A DNA stretch of 64,000 nt from Streptomyces sp. DH5 (GTDB lineage: Bacteria > Actinomycetota > Actinomycetes > Streptomycetales > Streptomycetaceae): contig NZ_JAHWGP010000010.1 of NCBI RefSeq assembly GCF_020873915.1, forward strand, positions 1-64,000. Direction: 5' to 3'. Position 1 is the first letter of the stretch, and each line of letters starts with the position of its first letter. The position numbers and the translations under genes were made by a program. This document shows positions 1 through 9,713 of the stretch, in pieces. Below the pieces are notes generated by a model. It saw only the letters and a list, made by a program, of their open reading frames with translations, had not been told where the DNA came from and made no database searches.

Positions 1-806
1 ACCCCCTGGAGATCCGCGCCCCCGCCGGCACCCTCGACCCCACCGCCCTCGACGACGCCCTCACCCACCTGCCCGGACCCCACCTCGTCGCCGCCACCGC
101 CGGCACCACCGACGCCGGACTCATCGACCCCCTCCCCGAGATCGCGGCCCGCTGCGCCGCCCACGGCGCCCGCCTCCACATCGACGCCGCCTACGGCGGA
201 TGCCTGCTCTTCAGCGACCGCCACCGGCACCGGCTCGCCGGCCTCGAAGCCGCCCACACCCTCACCCTCGACCTGCACAAACTCGGCTGGCAGCCCGTCC
301 CCGCCGGACTCCTCACCGTCCGCGACGCCGGCGACCTCACCGCCCTGCACCACCCCACCGACTACCTCAACGCCGACGACGACACCACAGCCGGACTCCC
401 CGACCTCCTCGGACGCTCCCTGCGCACCACCCGCCGCCCCGACATCCTCAAGATCGCCGTCACCCTCAAGACCCTCGGCCGCACCGGACTCGGCACCCTC
501 GTCGACCGGGTCTGCGACCTCGCCCGGGAACTCGCCCGCCTCCTCGACGACGACCCCCGCTTCGACCTCCACGACAAGCCCGCCATCAGCACCGTCCTCT
601 TCCGGCCCGCACCCACCGACGACACCACCGTCGCCCACCTGCGCCGACACCTCCTCACCACCGGCCGCGCCGTCCTCGGCCGCGCCCGAGCCGACGGCCG
701 ACTCTGGCTCAAGGCCACCCTCCTCAACCCCACCACCACCACCACCGACGACCTGGCGGACCTCCTCACCCTCGTCCACCGGGCCCACACGGAAGGACCC
801 CGATGA
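1..806 (+). CDS. PLP-dependent amino-acid decarboxylase, group II, C-terminal part (siderophore type)
   Basis: The gene is cut by the left edge of the window; its reading frame enters at base 3 and ends at the TGA at 804-806. The visible part holds the cofactor-binding landmarks of group II PLP decarboxylases: HIDAAYGG (codons from 177), where the Asp contacts the pyridine nitrogen, and LDLHKLGW, whose Lys codon at 279-281 should form the Schiff base. In Streptomyces such enzymes (DesA-like) decarboxylate lysine or ornithine to cadaverine or putrescine. The stop overlaps the start of the next gene (ATGA, 803-806), an N-hydroxylase, so the two are translationally coupled and the product is very likely the diamine for a hydroxamate siderophore. 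Substrate choice cannot be read from this fragment. Confidence 0.86.
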   Translation, partial: PLEIRAPAGTLDPTALDDALTHLPGPHLVAATAGTTDAGLIDPLPEIAARCAAHGARLHIDAAYGGCLLFSDRHRHRLAGLEAAHTLTLDLHKLGWQPVPAGLLTVRDAGDLTALHHPTDYLNADDDTTAGLPDLLGRSLRTTRRPDILKIAVTLKTLGRTGLGTLVDRVCDLARELARLLDDDPRFDLHDKPAISTVLFRPAPTDDTTVAHLRRHLLTTGRAVLGRARADGRLWLKATLLNPTTTTTDDLADLLTLVHRAHTEGPR

Positions 807-2200
807 CGACCCCCACCACCCCCTGCGACCTCCTCGGCATCGGCATCGGCCCCTTCAACCTCTCCCTCGCCGCCCTCGCCGACCCGATCCCCGCGCTGCG
901 CACCGCCTTCTACGACCGGCGCCCCCACTTCAGCTGGCACCCCGGCCTGCTCCTCGACGACGTCACCGTCCAGGTCCCCTTCCTCGCCGACCTCGTCACC
1001 CTCGCCGACCCCACCAGCCCCTGGACCTTCCTCAACCACCTCAGAGCCCGCGAACGCCTCTACCCCTTCTACTTCGCCGAGCACTTCCACATCCGCCGCA
1101 CCGAGTACGACACCTACTGCCGCTGGGTCGCCGACCACCTCCCCTCACTCCGCTTCGGCCACCACATCGACACCGTCCGCTGGAACCCCCGACACGCCCT
1201 CTTCGAAGCCGAGTACACCCGGCTCCACCCCGACGGACGCACCGCCGCCACCGGCCGCCTCCACGCCCGCAACATCGTCCTCGGCACCGGCACCGAACCC
1301 TTCACGCCCGAACCCCTGCGCCCCCTCACCGACACCCCCGGCCCCCCCGTCGTCCACGCCGAGGACTACCTCACCCACCGCGACACCCTCCTCACCGCCG
1401 ACCACATCACCGTCATCGGCACCGGACAGTCCGGCGCCGAGATCTACCTCGACCTCCTGCGCCGACGACCCGCCGGCCGCGAGCGGCTGCACTGGATCGG
1501 CCGCACCGGCGCCTTCGCACCCATGGAGTACTCCAAACTCGGCCTCGAACACTTCACCCCCGACCACACCCGCTACTTCCACGCCCTCCCCGAACCCGTC
1601 CGCGACCGGCTCGTCCCCGCCCAATGGCAGCTCCACAAGGGCGTCGACGCCGCCACTCTCGCCGCCATCCACGACGAGCTCTACCGGCGCACCCTGCACG
1701 GCGGCTGGCCCGACACCGTCCTCACCCCCGCCGTCCACGTCCGCGCCGCCCGCCGCACCGACCGCGCCCGCATCGAACTCCACCTCGAACACACCCACCA
1801 GCAGACCCACGCCCGCCTGACCACCGACGCCGTCGTCCTCGCCACCGGCCACCGCGCACGCCCCCTCGACAGCCTCCTCGGCCCCCTCGAACCGCACCTG
1901 CGCCGCGACCGCTCCGGCCGCCCCCGCATCGACGCACACTTCCGCCTCGGCCTCGACCACGCCATCACCGGCAGCGTCTACGTCCAGAACGCCGAACTCC
2001 ACACCCACGGCGTAGGCACCCCCGACCTGGGCCTGGCCGCCTGGCGCAGCGCCACGATCCTCAACCACGTCACCCGCCGGCCCGTCTACCCCCTCCCCGC
2101 CCGCACCGCCTTCACCACCTTCGGACTCCAGCCCCGGACACGACAGGTCCCGCCCGCCCGGCAAGCCGCACGGCTCACCCCACTGGCGGACGGGACCTGA
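803..2200 (+). CDS. Lysine/ornithine N-monooxygenase family protein (DesB/IucD-like)
   Basis: A 465-residue flavin-dependent N-hydroxylase expected to hydroxylate the terminal amine of a diamine or of lysine/ornithine, the step that makes the hydroxamate precursor. The FAD motif GIGIGPFNLSLAAL is at residues 12-25, an NADPH-binding VIGTGQSGAEI at about 204-214, and the late ATGH signature at about 347-350. Length fits the SidA/IucD/PvdA family. The start is the ATG at 803, which overlaps the stop of the decarboxylase; an upstream in-frame extension is only a shadow of that gene. No acyltransferase or NIS synthetase follows, so the pathway must be completed upstream of the window or elsewhere. 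Codon third positions are almost all C. Confidence 0.9.
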   Translation: MTTPTTPCDLLGIGIGPFNLSLAALADPIPALRTAFYDRRPHFSWHPGLLLDDVTVQVPFLADLVTLADPTSPWTFLNHLRARERLYPFYFAEHFHIRRTEYDTYCRWVADHLPSLRFGHHIDTVRWNPRHALFEAEYTRLHPDGRTAATGRLHARNIVLGTGTEPFTPEPLRPLTDTPGPPVVHAEDYLTHRDTLLTADHITVIGTGQSGAEIYLDLLRRRPAGRERLHWIGRTGAFAPMEYSKLGLEHFTPDHTRYFHALPEPVRDRLVPAQWQLHKGVDAATLAAIHDELYRRTLHGGWPDTVLTPAVHVRAARRTDRARIELHLEHTHQQTHARLTTDAVVLATGHRARPLDSLLGPLEPHLRRDRSGRPRIDAHFRLGLDHAITGSVYVQNAELHTHGVGTPDLGLAAWRSATILNHVTRRPVYPLPARTAFTTFGLQPRTRQVPPARQAARLTPLADGT

Positions 2201-2227
2201 GAGTCACCCCCGACGACGGACGGCGCT

Positions 2228-2780
2228 CAGAACACCGGCGTGCCGTCCCGCGTCAGCCTCCAGTCCACCGACGCGGAGTCCGCGGGTCCAGCACACCCCT
2301 CTCCGTCACCCACTCCGCGATCCGGGCCCGGCTCTCCGCCGACTCCGCCCACAGCTCCTCCGCCGACGCACACCGCGATCCCGGGTTCGTCAGCCCTCGG
2401 ACCGCCACCTCCACCGGAGGGCGCCCTTCGCCCGGAACGTCTTGACGATGTACGAGGGGAACGCCGGCTTCAGCGTCGCCGCGTCCAGCGCCTTGGCGCC
2501 CAGCAACGGGAAGTAGCACTGCTCCTCGAACTCCCGCAGCGTCTCGATCCCGTAGTTGAACTCGTGATTGCCGGGCGTCACCGCGCCGTACCCGACCGGG
2601 CACGGCGCCTGCGCCATCGGGTGCACCGGGCCGCCCTCCGCGGTGATCGGGTCGGCCTTCGCGTAGTAGTACGTCAGCGGCGTGCCCTGGATGTGTCGCC
2701 CGCGTCCAGCAACAGCGTGCTGTGCCGCCCTTCTCCGCACGGACCCGGTCCACCAGCGCCGACACCCGGGCGAGCCCTTG
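2228..2780 (-). pseudogene. Relic of a secreted 5'-nucleotidase/metallophosphatase
   Basis: Fragments of one 5'-nucleotidase lie in order on the minus strand but in three frames. GLARVSALVDRV is at about 2740-2777, LLLDAGDT (metal-binding GD) near 2700-2725, IQGTPLTYYYAKADPI and GNHEFNYG (metal-binding NH, 2551-2572) in another frame, and LTNPG near 2385-2400. The sequence then jumps directly to the extreme C-terminus, AEELWAESAESRARIAEW, ending in DGTPVF and the stop at 2228-2230. The signal peptide and N-terminus are missing, at least three frameshifts are present, and several hundred internal residues have been lost. A functional product is not possible. Intact family members act outside the cell to release phosphate and nucleosides. 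Confidence 0.85.
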
Positions 2781-3006
2781 CGCGCAGCCGACCGGATTCC
2801 GACCTGAACACGTCGACCACCAGTCCCCGAAGGTGGCCGACCGGGTGGGAGCGCCGTCCGCCGAGACGCCCCGGAACCGGCACCCCATGCTCATCGGAGC
2901 GAGCCTGCGCACAATTCGACACTTGTCAACAACCCTTCATCAACCGGCCGTTGAGTCGTCACGCGCCACCAGATCACTACCCGCCGGTAAGCCCTAGGGT
3001 CAACAC

Positions 3007-4443
3007 ATGCGCCGAGCGAAAATCGTCTGCACCCTGGGCCCCGCCACCGACACCTACGACCAGATCAAAGCCCTGGTCGACGCCGGAATGGACGTGGCAC
3101 GGTTCAACCTCAGCCACGGCGAGCACGCCGAACACGAGAACCGCTACCACCGGGTGCGAAAGGCCGCAGACGAAACCGGCCGCAGCATCGGCCTCCTCGC
3201 CGACCTTCAAGGCCCGAAGATCCGCCTCGGCCGCTTCACCGAAGGACCCGTACTCCTCGAACGCGGCGACACCTTCACCATCACCGTCGAAGAAGGCGCC
3301 GAAGGCGACCGCCACGGCTGCGGCACCACCTACGCCGGCCTCGCCGAAGACGTCACCACCAAAGAACGCATCCTCGTCGACGACGGCAAGGTCACCCTCG
3401 AAGTCACCGCCGTCGACGGCCCCCGCGTCCACACCACCGTCATCGAGGGCGGCATGGTCTCCGACCACAAGGGCCTCAACCTCCCCGGCGTCGCCGTCTC
3501 CGTCCCCGCCCTCTCCAAGAAGGACGAGGACGACCTCCGCTGGGCCCTGCGCACCGGCTTCGACGTCATCGCCCTCTCCTTCGTCCGCGGCGGACGCGAC
3601 ATCAAGGACGTCCACCGCATCATGGACGAAGAAGGCCGCCGCCTCCCCGTCATCGCCAAGGTCGAGAAACCCCAGGCCGTCGAGAACATCGACGACATCG
3701 TGGCCGCCTTCGACGGCATCATGGTCGCCCGCGGAGACCTCGGCGTCGAAATGCCCCTCGAACAGGTACCCATCGTCCAGAAGCGCGCGATCACACTCGC
3801 CAGACGCAACGCCAAACCGGTCATCGTCGCCACCCAGATGCTCGACTCGATGATCGACAACGCCCGCCCCACCCGCGCCGAGGCCTCCGACGTCGCCAAC
3901 GCCGTCATCGACGGCACCGACGCCGTCATGCTCTCCGGCGAGACCAGCGTCGGCAAACACGCCATCGACACCGTCCGCACCATGGCACGCATCGTCGAAG
4001 CGGCCGAGGAGGACATCCTCGCCAAGGGCCTGCCACCCCTCACCGAACGCAACAAGCCCCGCACCCAGGGCGGCGCGGTCGCCCGCGCGGCGGCCGAGAT
4101 GGGCGACTTCCTCGGTGCCAAGTTCCTGGTCGCCTTCACCCAGTCCGGCGACACCGCCCGCCGCCTCTCCCGCTACCGCTCCCCGATCCCGGTCCTCGCC
4201 TTCACCCCCGACCCGGCCACCCGCTCCCAACTCAGCCTCACCTGGGGCGTGGAGACCTTCCTCGGCCCCCATGTGAACACCACGGACGCGATGGTCGACC
4301 AGGTCGACGAACTGCTCATCGGCTACGCCCGCTGCAAGGTGGGCGACACGGTCGTCATCACGGCCGGCTCCCCGCCGGGCGTCCCGGGCTCCACGAACCT
4401 CGTCCGCGTCCACCACATCGGCGAGGACGACAGCCCGAAGTAG
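3007..4443 (+). CDS. pyk: Pyruvate kinase
   Basis: A 478-residue pyruvate kinase that converts phosphoenolpyruvate and ADP to pyruvate and ATP. Visible landmarks: N-terminal KIVCTLGPA (5-13), RFNLSHG (32-38) for nucleotide/phosphate binding, the catalytic Lys in IAKVEKPQ (216-223), the Mg/substrate-binding MVARGDLG (239-246) and ATQMLDSM (275-282). Length and domain order are those of a full enzyme with barrel, lid and C-terminal allosteric domains. ATG 3007 is the only start giving the conserved MRRAKIVCT. A -10-like TAGGGT at 2995-3000 lies just 6 nt before it, so the transcript may be nearly leaderless. Streptomyces usually carry two pyk genes; which copy this is cannot be told from the sequence alone. 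Confidence 0.97.
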   Translation: MRRAKIVCTLGPATDTYDQIKALVDAGMDVARFNLSHGEHAEHENRYHRVRKAADETGRSIGLLADLQGPKIRLGRFTEGPVLLERGDTFTITVEEGAEGDRHGCGTTYAGLAEDVTTKERILVDDGKVTLEVTAVDGPRVHTTVIEGGMVSDHKGLNLPGVAVSVPALSKKDEDDLRWALRTGFDVIALSFVRGGRDIKDVHRIMDEEGRRLPVIAKVEKPQAVENIDDIVAAFDGIMVARGDLGVEMPLEQVPIVQKRAITLARRNAKPVIVATQMLDSMIDNARPTRAEASDVANAVIDGTDAVMLSGETSVGKHAIDTVRTMARIVEAAEEDILAKGLPPLTERNKPRTQGGAVARAAAEMGDFLGAKFLVAFTQSGDTARRLSRYRSPIPVLAFTPDPATRSQLSLTWGVETFLGPHVNTTDAMVDQVDELLIGYARCKVGDTVVITAGSPPGVPGSTNLVRVHHIGEDDSPK

Positions 4444-4461
4444 CCACGCCGGGCCCCGCGG

Positions 4462-5241
4462 TCAGTACTTGGGGCCCACATGGAGGTCCATCAGGGCGAC
4501 GGAGGCCTTGCGGGCGACGGAGATGTTGTAGGGGGCGCTGCCGCGGGCCAGCGTCGTCCACTCGACACCGACCTTGTCCAGCGTGTCCGTGAAGAGATTC
4601 CTGATGTCATCCGACTTGTTGGTGAAGAAGTACCGCGGATACTCGTAGCGCTTGCGCTCACCGGCGATCATGCGGGTCGTCCAGTTGATGATCCGGCAGC
4701 CGTCCGAATGGACGAGTCCGCGGATGAAATCCCAGGGATGCTGGTCGACGATGGCCTGCTGCCACGGTTCGAGGGCGATGGGGCGGGTGTGCTTCTTGCC
4801 GGGGCCGTGTTGAGGGAACATGCACGGCCAGTGCGCAGTGTACGACTTCACTTCGACGCAGCCCTGCTTGCGGTGTCGTCCGACACTGGGTGAGGGCATC
4901 ACTTTGCGCATCGCGTCCTCGGCGGCGGCGATCAGGCCGGTCTGCTCGGCGTTGCAGAAGATCGACAGGTGGTTCTGCTTCGGCTTCGCGACGATGTGGC
5001 CGTCGCCGAGGTAGAGGCCCAGGAGATACGAGTACGCCACTTCGTCGAAGGCGCGTCCCGTGCACCTCGGGCAGTCCGTCGGTCGCCGGTACACCTCCCC
5101 GCGTAGTCTGCGGTCCTCGCAGCGCCACCAGCCGATGGTGCCTCGGGGGATGTTCAGCTGCTCCGCCACCACACGATTCGGGACACCCTGCCGCATGAGG
5201 GCGACTGCGTGTGCGCGAACCGAAGGACTGTGCTGTTCCAT
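4462..5241 (-). CDS. Free-standing LAGLIDADG-type protein with N-terminal helix-turn-helix
   Basis: A 259-residue protein. Residues 8-45 form a helix-turn-helix of resolvase/transposase type (VAEQLNIPRGTIGWWR), followed by a CxxC (DCPRC, 56-60). Two LAGLIDADG-like motifs are present: LLGLYLGDG (73-81) and FIRGLVHSDG (172-181), both keeping the acidic residue that binds metal in homing endonucleases of this class. It stands alone, not inside an intron or intein, convergent with pyk (18 bp gap) and downstream of tRNA-Leu. Codon use is less GC-biased than in its neighbours, which suggests later arrival. It could be an active endonuclease or a domesticated DNA-binding regulator; the sequence does not decide. 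Confidence 0.75.
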   Translation of the reverse strand: MEQHSPSVRAHAVALMRQGVPNRVVAEQLNIPRGTIGWWRCEDRRLRGEVYRRPTDCPRCTGRAFDEVAYSYLLGLYLGDGHIVAKPKQNHLSIFCNAEQTGLIAAAEDAMRKVMPSPSVGRHRKQGCVEVKSYTAHWPCMFPQHGPGKKHTRPIALEPWQQAIVDQHPWDFIRGLVHSDGCRIINWTTRMIAGERKRYEYPRYFFTNKSDDIRNLFTDTLDKVGVEWTTLARGSAPYNISVARKASVALMDLHVGPKY

Positions 5242-5284
5242 GCGGCCACTGTGTGTGAGTGGAAACGACGCTGCGCAGCAGAAA

Positions 5285-5314
5285 GCGGAGAATCACGCGA
5301 ACGTGATCCTCCGC
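5285..5314 (-). terminator. Intrinsic terminator of tRNA-Leu
   Basis: A 13-bp stem with one mismatch (arms 5285-5297 and 5302-5314, loop CGAA) starts 10 nt past the tRNA 3' end and is followed on the minus strand by TTTC. It also separates the tRNA from the LAGLIDADG gene. Confidence 0.75.
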
Positions 5315-5324
5315 CTACTTGATG

Positions 5325-5407
5325 TGCCGGGTGCGGGATTCGAACCCGCAAGCCCTCTCGGGCAGATGTGTTTGAGACATCCGTGTATGCCCTTCCACCA
5401 ACCCGGC
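5325..5407 (-). tRNA. tRNA-Leu(CAA)
   Basis: An 83-nt class II tRNA. The acceptor arms GCCGGGT (5' end at 5407) and ACCCGGC (ending at 5326) pair perfectly, with discriminator A at 5325. The T arm reads GCGGG-TTCGAAT-CCCGC. The anticodon loop CTCAAAC is closed by GATGT/ACATC and gives anticodon CAA (template 5372-5374), which decodes UUG. A long variable arm is present, as expected for leucine. CCA is not encoded. UUG is a rare codon in this GC-rich genome. A TATGAT box about 20 bp upstream is a plausible -10. Confidence 0.97.
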
Positions 5408-5506
5408 AGGACTGGCTCACCGAATCATACCGGGTCAGCCCTGGCCGTCGCCTCTAGGTAGGCTGCAAAGCAGCAGTACCGGCCTGCCCCGCACCAAGGA
5501 GCCCAC

Positions 5507-6163
5507 GTGAGCGCCCCCGAGTCGCCCCAGCCCGTAGACGTGCCCGACGACGACAAGTCGCACGTGCCTCCGATGACGACCCGTGTCGTCATCGCCGAGG
5601 ACGAGGCCCTGATCCGGCTCGATCTCAAAGAGATGCTGGAGGAGGAGGGCTACACGGTCGTCGGTGAGGCGGGCGACGGGGAGCGGGCGGTGGAGCTGGC
5701 GCGCGAGCACCGCCCCGACCTGGTGATCCTCGACGTGAAGATGCCGAAGCTCGACGGTATCTCCGCGGCGGAGAAGATCGCCGAGGAGAGCATCGCCCCG
5801 GTGCTGATGCTGACCGCGTTCTCGCAGCGCGACCTGGTGGAGCGGGCGCGGGACGCGGGTGCGATGGCGTACCTGGTGAAGCCGTTCAGCAAGAGTGACG
5901 TGGTGCCGGCGATCGAGATGGCGGTGTCGCGGTTCACGGAGCTGAAGGAGCTGGAGCGCGAGGTCGCGGACCTGAGTCTGCGGCTGGAGACGCGCAAGCT
6001 GGTGGACCGGGCGAAGTCGGTGCTGCAGACGCAGTACGGGCTGAGCGAGCCGGCCGCGTTCCGGTGGATCCAGAAGACGTCGATGGACCGCCGGATGTCG
6101 ATGCAGCAGGTGGCGCAGGCGGTCATCGACGACGCCGAGGAGAAGAAGGCGGCCAAGGGCTAG
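5507..6163 (+). CDS. ANTAR-domain response regulator (PdtaR-like)
   Basis: A 218-residue two-component response regulator whose output binds RNA, not DNA. The receiver domain begins at TTRVVIAEDEALIRLDL (about residues 23-39), with the acidic pocket ED, the phospho-acceptor Asp in VILDVKMP and the Lys in LVKPFSK. A coiled linker leads to the ANTAR domain (about 155-210; AKSVLQTQYGLSEPAAFRWIQ), which in this family prevents termination by binding paired hairpins in leader RNAs. The start is GTG 5507, with AAGGAG at 5496-5501; an internal ATG at 5573 would begin exactly at the receiver domain. No sensor kinase gene is adjacent. A -10-like TAGGCT is at 5459-5464. Codons favour G at third positions, unlike pyk. 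Confidence 0.93.
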   Translation: MSAPESPQPVDVPDDDKSHVPPMTTRVVIAEDEALIRLDLKEMLEEEGYTVVGEAGDGERAVELAREHRPDLVILDVKMPKLDGISAAEKIAEESIAPVLMLTAFSQRDLVERARDAGAMAYLVKPFSKSDVVPAIEMAVSRFTELKELEREVADLSLRLETRKLVDRAKSVLQTQYGLSEPAAFRWIQKTSMDRRMSMQQVAQAVIDDAEEKKAAKG

Positions 6164-6171
6164 GACGGTGT

Positions 6172-6218
6172 ACGGCCGGGGCCCGCACCCCCGCGAGGGG
6201 GGTGCGGGCCCCGGCCGT
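6172..6218. terminator. Strong bidirectional terminator
   Basis: A perfect 21-bp stem (6172-6192 with 6198-6218, 5-nt loop) fills the gap between the convergent ANTAR regulator and livF genes. No T-run follows on either side, as is common in high-GC actinobacteria. Confidence 0.85.
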
Positions 6219-6229
6219 GTGCGGGTGTC

Positions 6230-6942
6230 TCAGTCCTCGCCGAGGTAGGCCTTGCGGACCGACTCGTCGTGGAGCAGGTCCCGTCCGCTGCCGGAGAGGA
6301 CGATGTTGCCGACCTCCATGACGTGGCCGTGGTCGGCCAGGGAGAGGGCGGCCTGGGCGTTCTGCTCGACGAGCAGGATGGTGGTGCCCTGGGCCTTCAG
6401 TTCGGAGATGGTCGTCATGATCTTCTGCATCATGATCGGCGACAGTCCCATGGAGGGCTCGTCGAGCATGAGGAGCTGGGGCTGGGACATGAGGGCCCTG
6501 CCCATGGCGAGCATCTGCTGTTCACCGCCGGAGAGGGTTCCCGCGGCCTGCTTGCGGCGTTCCCCGAGGATGGGGAAGAGGTCGTAGGCGCGTTGGATGT
6601 CCTTCTCGATGCCCGGCTTGTCGTTGCGCAGGAAGGCACCGAGGCGGAGGTTGTCCTCGATGGTCATGCGCGGGAAGATGTGCCGCCCTTCGGGGGAGTG
6701 GGCGAGCCCGAGGGAGACGATCTTGTGGGCGGGGGTCTTCTTGAGCGACTTGCCGTTGAATTTGATCTGGCCGCCGACGGGCTTCAGGAGTCCGGAGAGC
6801 GTGCGCAGCGTGGTGGTCTTCCCGGCGCCGTTGGTGCCGATGAGGGTGACCACTTCGCCCGCTTCGACGCTGAACGAGATGCCCTTGACGGCTTGGATCT
6901 TGCCGTAGGCGACTTTGAGGTCCTCGACTTCGAGGAGTGCGG

Positions 6943-6946
<4 letters not shown>
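6230..6946 (-). CDS. livF: Branched-chain amino-acid ABC transporter, ATP-binding protein LivF
   Basis: A 238-residue ABC ATPase, the second of two that power the importer. Walker A is GTNGAGKTT (about 37-45), the ABC signature LSGGEQQML (about 139-147), and Walker B LLMLDEPSMGL. The switch His lies in a sequence somewhat altered from the usual: Q-loop and D-loop are intact, while the end reads ILLVEQNAQAAL with no switch His, which is usual for LivF. ATG 6946 overlaps the stop of livG (ATGA, 6943-6946). It is the last gene of the minus-strand livK-livH-livM-livG-livF order and ends at a 21-bp terminator stem. Confidence 0.95.
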
Positions 6947-7872
<926 letters not shown>

Positions 7873-7877
7873 GGTGG

Positions 7878-9713
7878 TCAGGCCCCTGTCTTGCTCAGGA
7901 CTGTGGGCGCGTCGGCCTCTTCGTGGAACTCCAGCTGGCGGCGCCGGTTGGGGATGAGTCCCTCGGGGCGGAATCGCATCAGCAGGACGAGTGCGAGACC
8001 GAAGGCCAGGAGCTGGAAGTCGCCGAGGAACTGGAGCTTGTTGGGGATGAGGAAGAGCAGCGCCGCTCCGATGAGGGGTCCGGCGATGGTGCCCATGCCG
8101 CCGAGGACGACCGCGGCGAGGAGGAAGGCGGAGTTGGGCGGGGTGGTGCCGGCGAACAGGTACTGCTCGGGGGTCACGGTGTAGGTGACGTGTGCCTGGA
8201 CGGTGCCGGCGAGTCCGGCGAGGGTGGCGCCGACGGCGAAGGCGATGAGCTTGACCCGGAAGCCGTTGATGCCCATGGCGAGGGCGGCGGTCTCGTCCTC
8301 GCGGATGGCGACCCAGGCGCGTCCGATGCGGGAGTCGCCGCTGCGTCGGAAGACGAGGACGACGACGGCGGTGATGAGCAGCATCAGGAAGAAGTAGTTG
8401 GCGAACCGGCCGATGGTGAAGCCGGCGATGTCGTGCTGGATCCCGAAGTCGAAGCCGAGGATGTTGAGGTCCGGGATGGAGGCGATGCCGTTGGAGCCGT
8501 TGGTGAGGTCGGGTCCGGAGGTGCCGTCGGTGTTGTTGACGGCGATGCGGAAGATCTCTCCGAAGCCGAGGGTGACGATGGCGAGGTAGTCGCCGCGCAG
8601 CCGCAGGGTCGGGGCGCCGATGAGTACGCCGAAGATCAGCGAGGCGACGGCTCCGACGAGTACGGCGGCCCAGAAGGGGAAGTGGACGCCGAAGGGTGAG
8701 CTGGGGGAGCCGGAGACGAGGGCCGCCGCGTAGGCGCCGACGCCGAGGAAGGCGACGTAGCCGAGGTCGAGCAGGCCGGCGAGTCCGACGACGATGTTCA
8801 GGCCGAGGGCGACGGTGGCGAAGATGAGGATGTAGACGCCGAGGGTGGCGTACTGGTCGTCGGTCTGGGTGAAGGGGAAGCAGGCCGCCGCGATGAAGGC
8901 GCCGCAGACGGTGATGTTGGTGTGGCGTGCGGTGATCTGGGAGGCGTGGGCGATCAGGCCGGAGCGGTTGAGGGCGCTGAACCCGAAGCCGGCGGTGATG
9001 AGGAAGCCGACGAAGAGTTCGTCGTACTCGGTGCCGATGCCGTAGGTGAAGACGACCAGGCCGAGGGCCAGGATGCCGACGATGATCAGGATCTCGGCGG
9101 AGGAGGGCAGGGTGCGCACGGGGCGCGGGCTGCCGGAGGCGAAGGCGGCCCGGAGGGTGGCCAGGCGCTGGCCGGCCTCGTGCTTGAACCGCTCCCAGCC
9201 CGTCTCGTCGGGGTCGATCGGGTCGGGCTCGGGCCGGTCGAAGGGGAGTGCGAGGGCGCCGAGGAGGGCTGTGAGCGTGGCGGCCGCGACGAGGTAGCCG
9301 CCCGGTTCGAGGTTGACGATGCCGCCGAGCTGGAAGCTGATCGCCAGGACGGTGTACCAGGCGGTGACGAAGGTGCCGAGCGCGGCGTACTTGATGGCCG
9401 CGTCGGCGCCGGCCGGGGTGAGCCAGCGCAGCCCCTTCACGCCGTAGGAGGCGAGCCCGAACAGGGCGGCGAGGGCGCCGCCGACGAGGACGAGGACCTG
9501 GAGTCCGCCGGGGTAGCCGTAGAAGGTGAGGTCGCCGGGGAACGCGTCGGTCCAGGTCCAGGCGAGGAAGGTGGAGACGACGGCGAGGGCGCTGCCGCCG
9601 GTGGCGAGGGCGCGGCCGAGGTGCGGGGGGATGCCGATGAGGCCGGTGGGGGCGCTCTTGGTGGGAGCGGCCACGGTGGTCGAGGCGGTGGTGTCTGTGG
9701 TCATCGGTGTCAC
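7878..9713 (-). CDS. livM: Branched-chain amino-acid ABC transporter permease LivM
   Basis: A 611-residue inner-membrane permease, clearly longer than the roughly 420-residue E. coli LivM. The conserved LivM core is in the C-terminal half: NIVVGLAGLLDLGYVAFLGVG followed by the cytoplasmic loop LRGDYLAIVTLGFGEI, the ATPase-contact region. The N-terminal half adds several predicted membrane spans separated by a charged linker (about residues 150-200). The start is a GTG at 9713 overlapping the livH stop (GTGA); an internal ATG three codons on is an alternative. Together with LivH it forms the translocation channel. Confidence 0.93.
   Translation of the reverse strand: MTPMTTDTTASTTVAAPTKSAPTGLIGIPPHLGRALATGGSALAVVSTFLAWTWTDAFPGDLTFYGYPGGLQVLVLVGGALAALFGLASYGVKGLRWLTPAGADAAIKYAALGTFVTAWYTVLAISFQLGGIVNLEPGGYLVAAATLTALLGALALPFDRPEPDPIDPDETGWERFKHEAGQRLATLRAAFASGSPRPVRTLPSSAEILIIVGILALGLVVFTYGIGTEYDELFVGFLITAGFGFSALNRSGLIAHASQITARHTNITVCGAFIAAACFPFTQTDDQYATLGVYILIFATVALGLNIVVGLAGLLDLGYVAFLGVGAYAAALVSGSPSSPFGVHFPFWAAVLVGAVASLIFGVLIGAPTLRLRGDYLAIVTLGFGEIFRIAVNNTDGTSGPDLTNGSNGIASIPDLNILGFDFGIQHDIAGFTIGRFANYFFLMLLITAVVVLVFRRSGDSRIGRAWVAIREDETAALAMGINGFRVKLIAFAVGATLAGLAGTVQAHVTYTVTPEQYLFAGTTPPNSAFLLAAVVLGGMGTIAGPLIGAALLFLIPNKLQFLGDFQLLAFGLALVLLMRFRPEGLIPNRRRQLEFHEEADAPTVLSKTGA

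Noticed and set aside
200-802. In-frame extension of the N-hydroxylase gene far upstream of 803
   Set aside because: It runs antiphase over the decarboxylase, whose PLP motifs lie in another frame; the product would be Pro/Arg/His junk.
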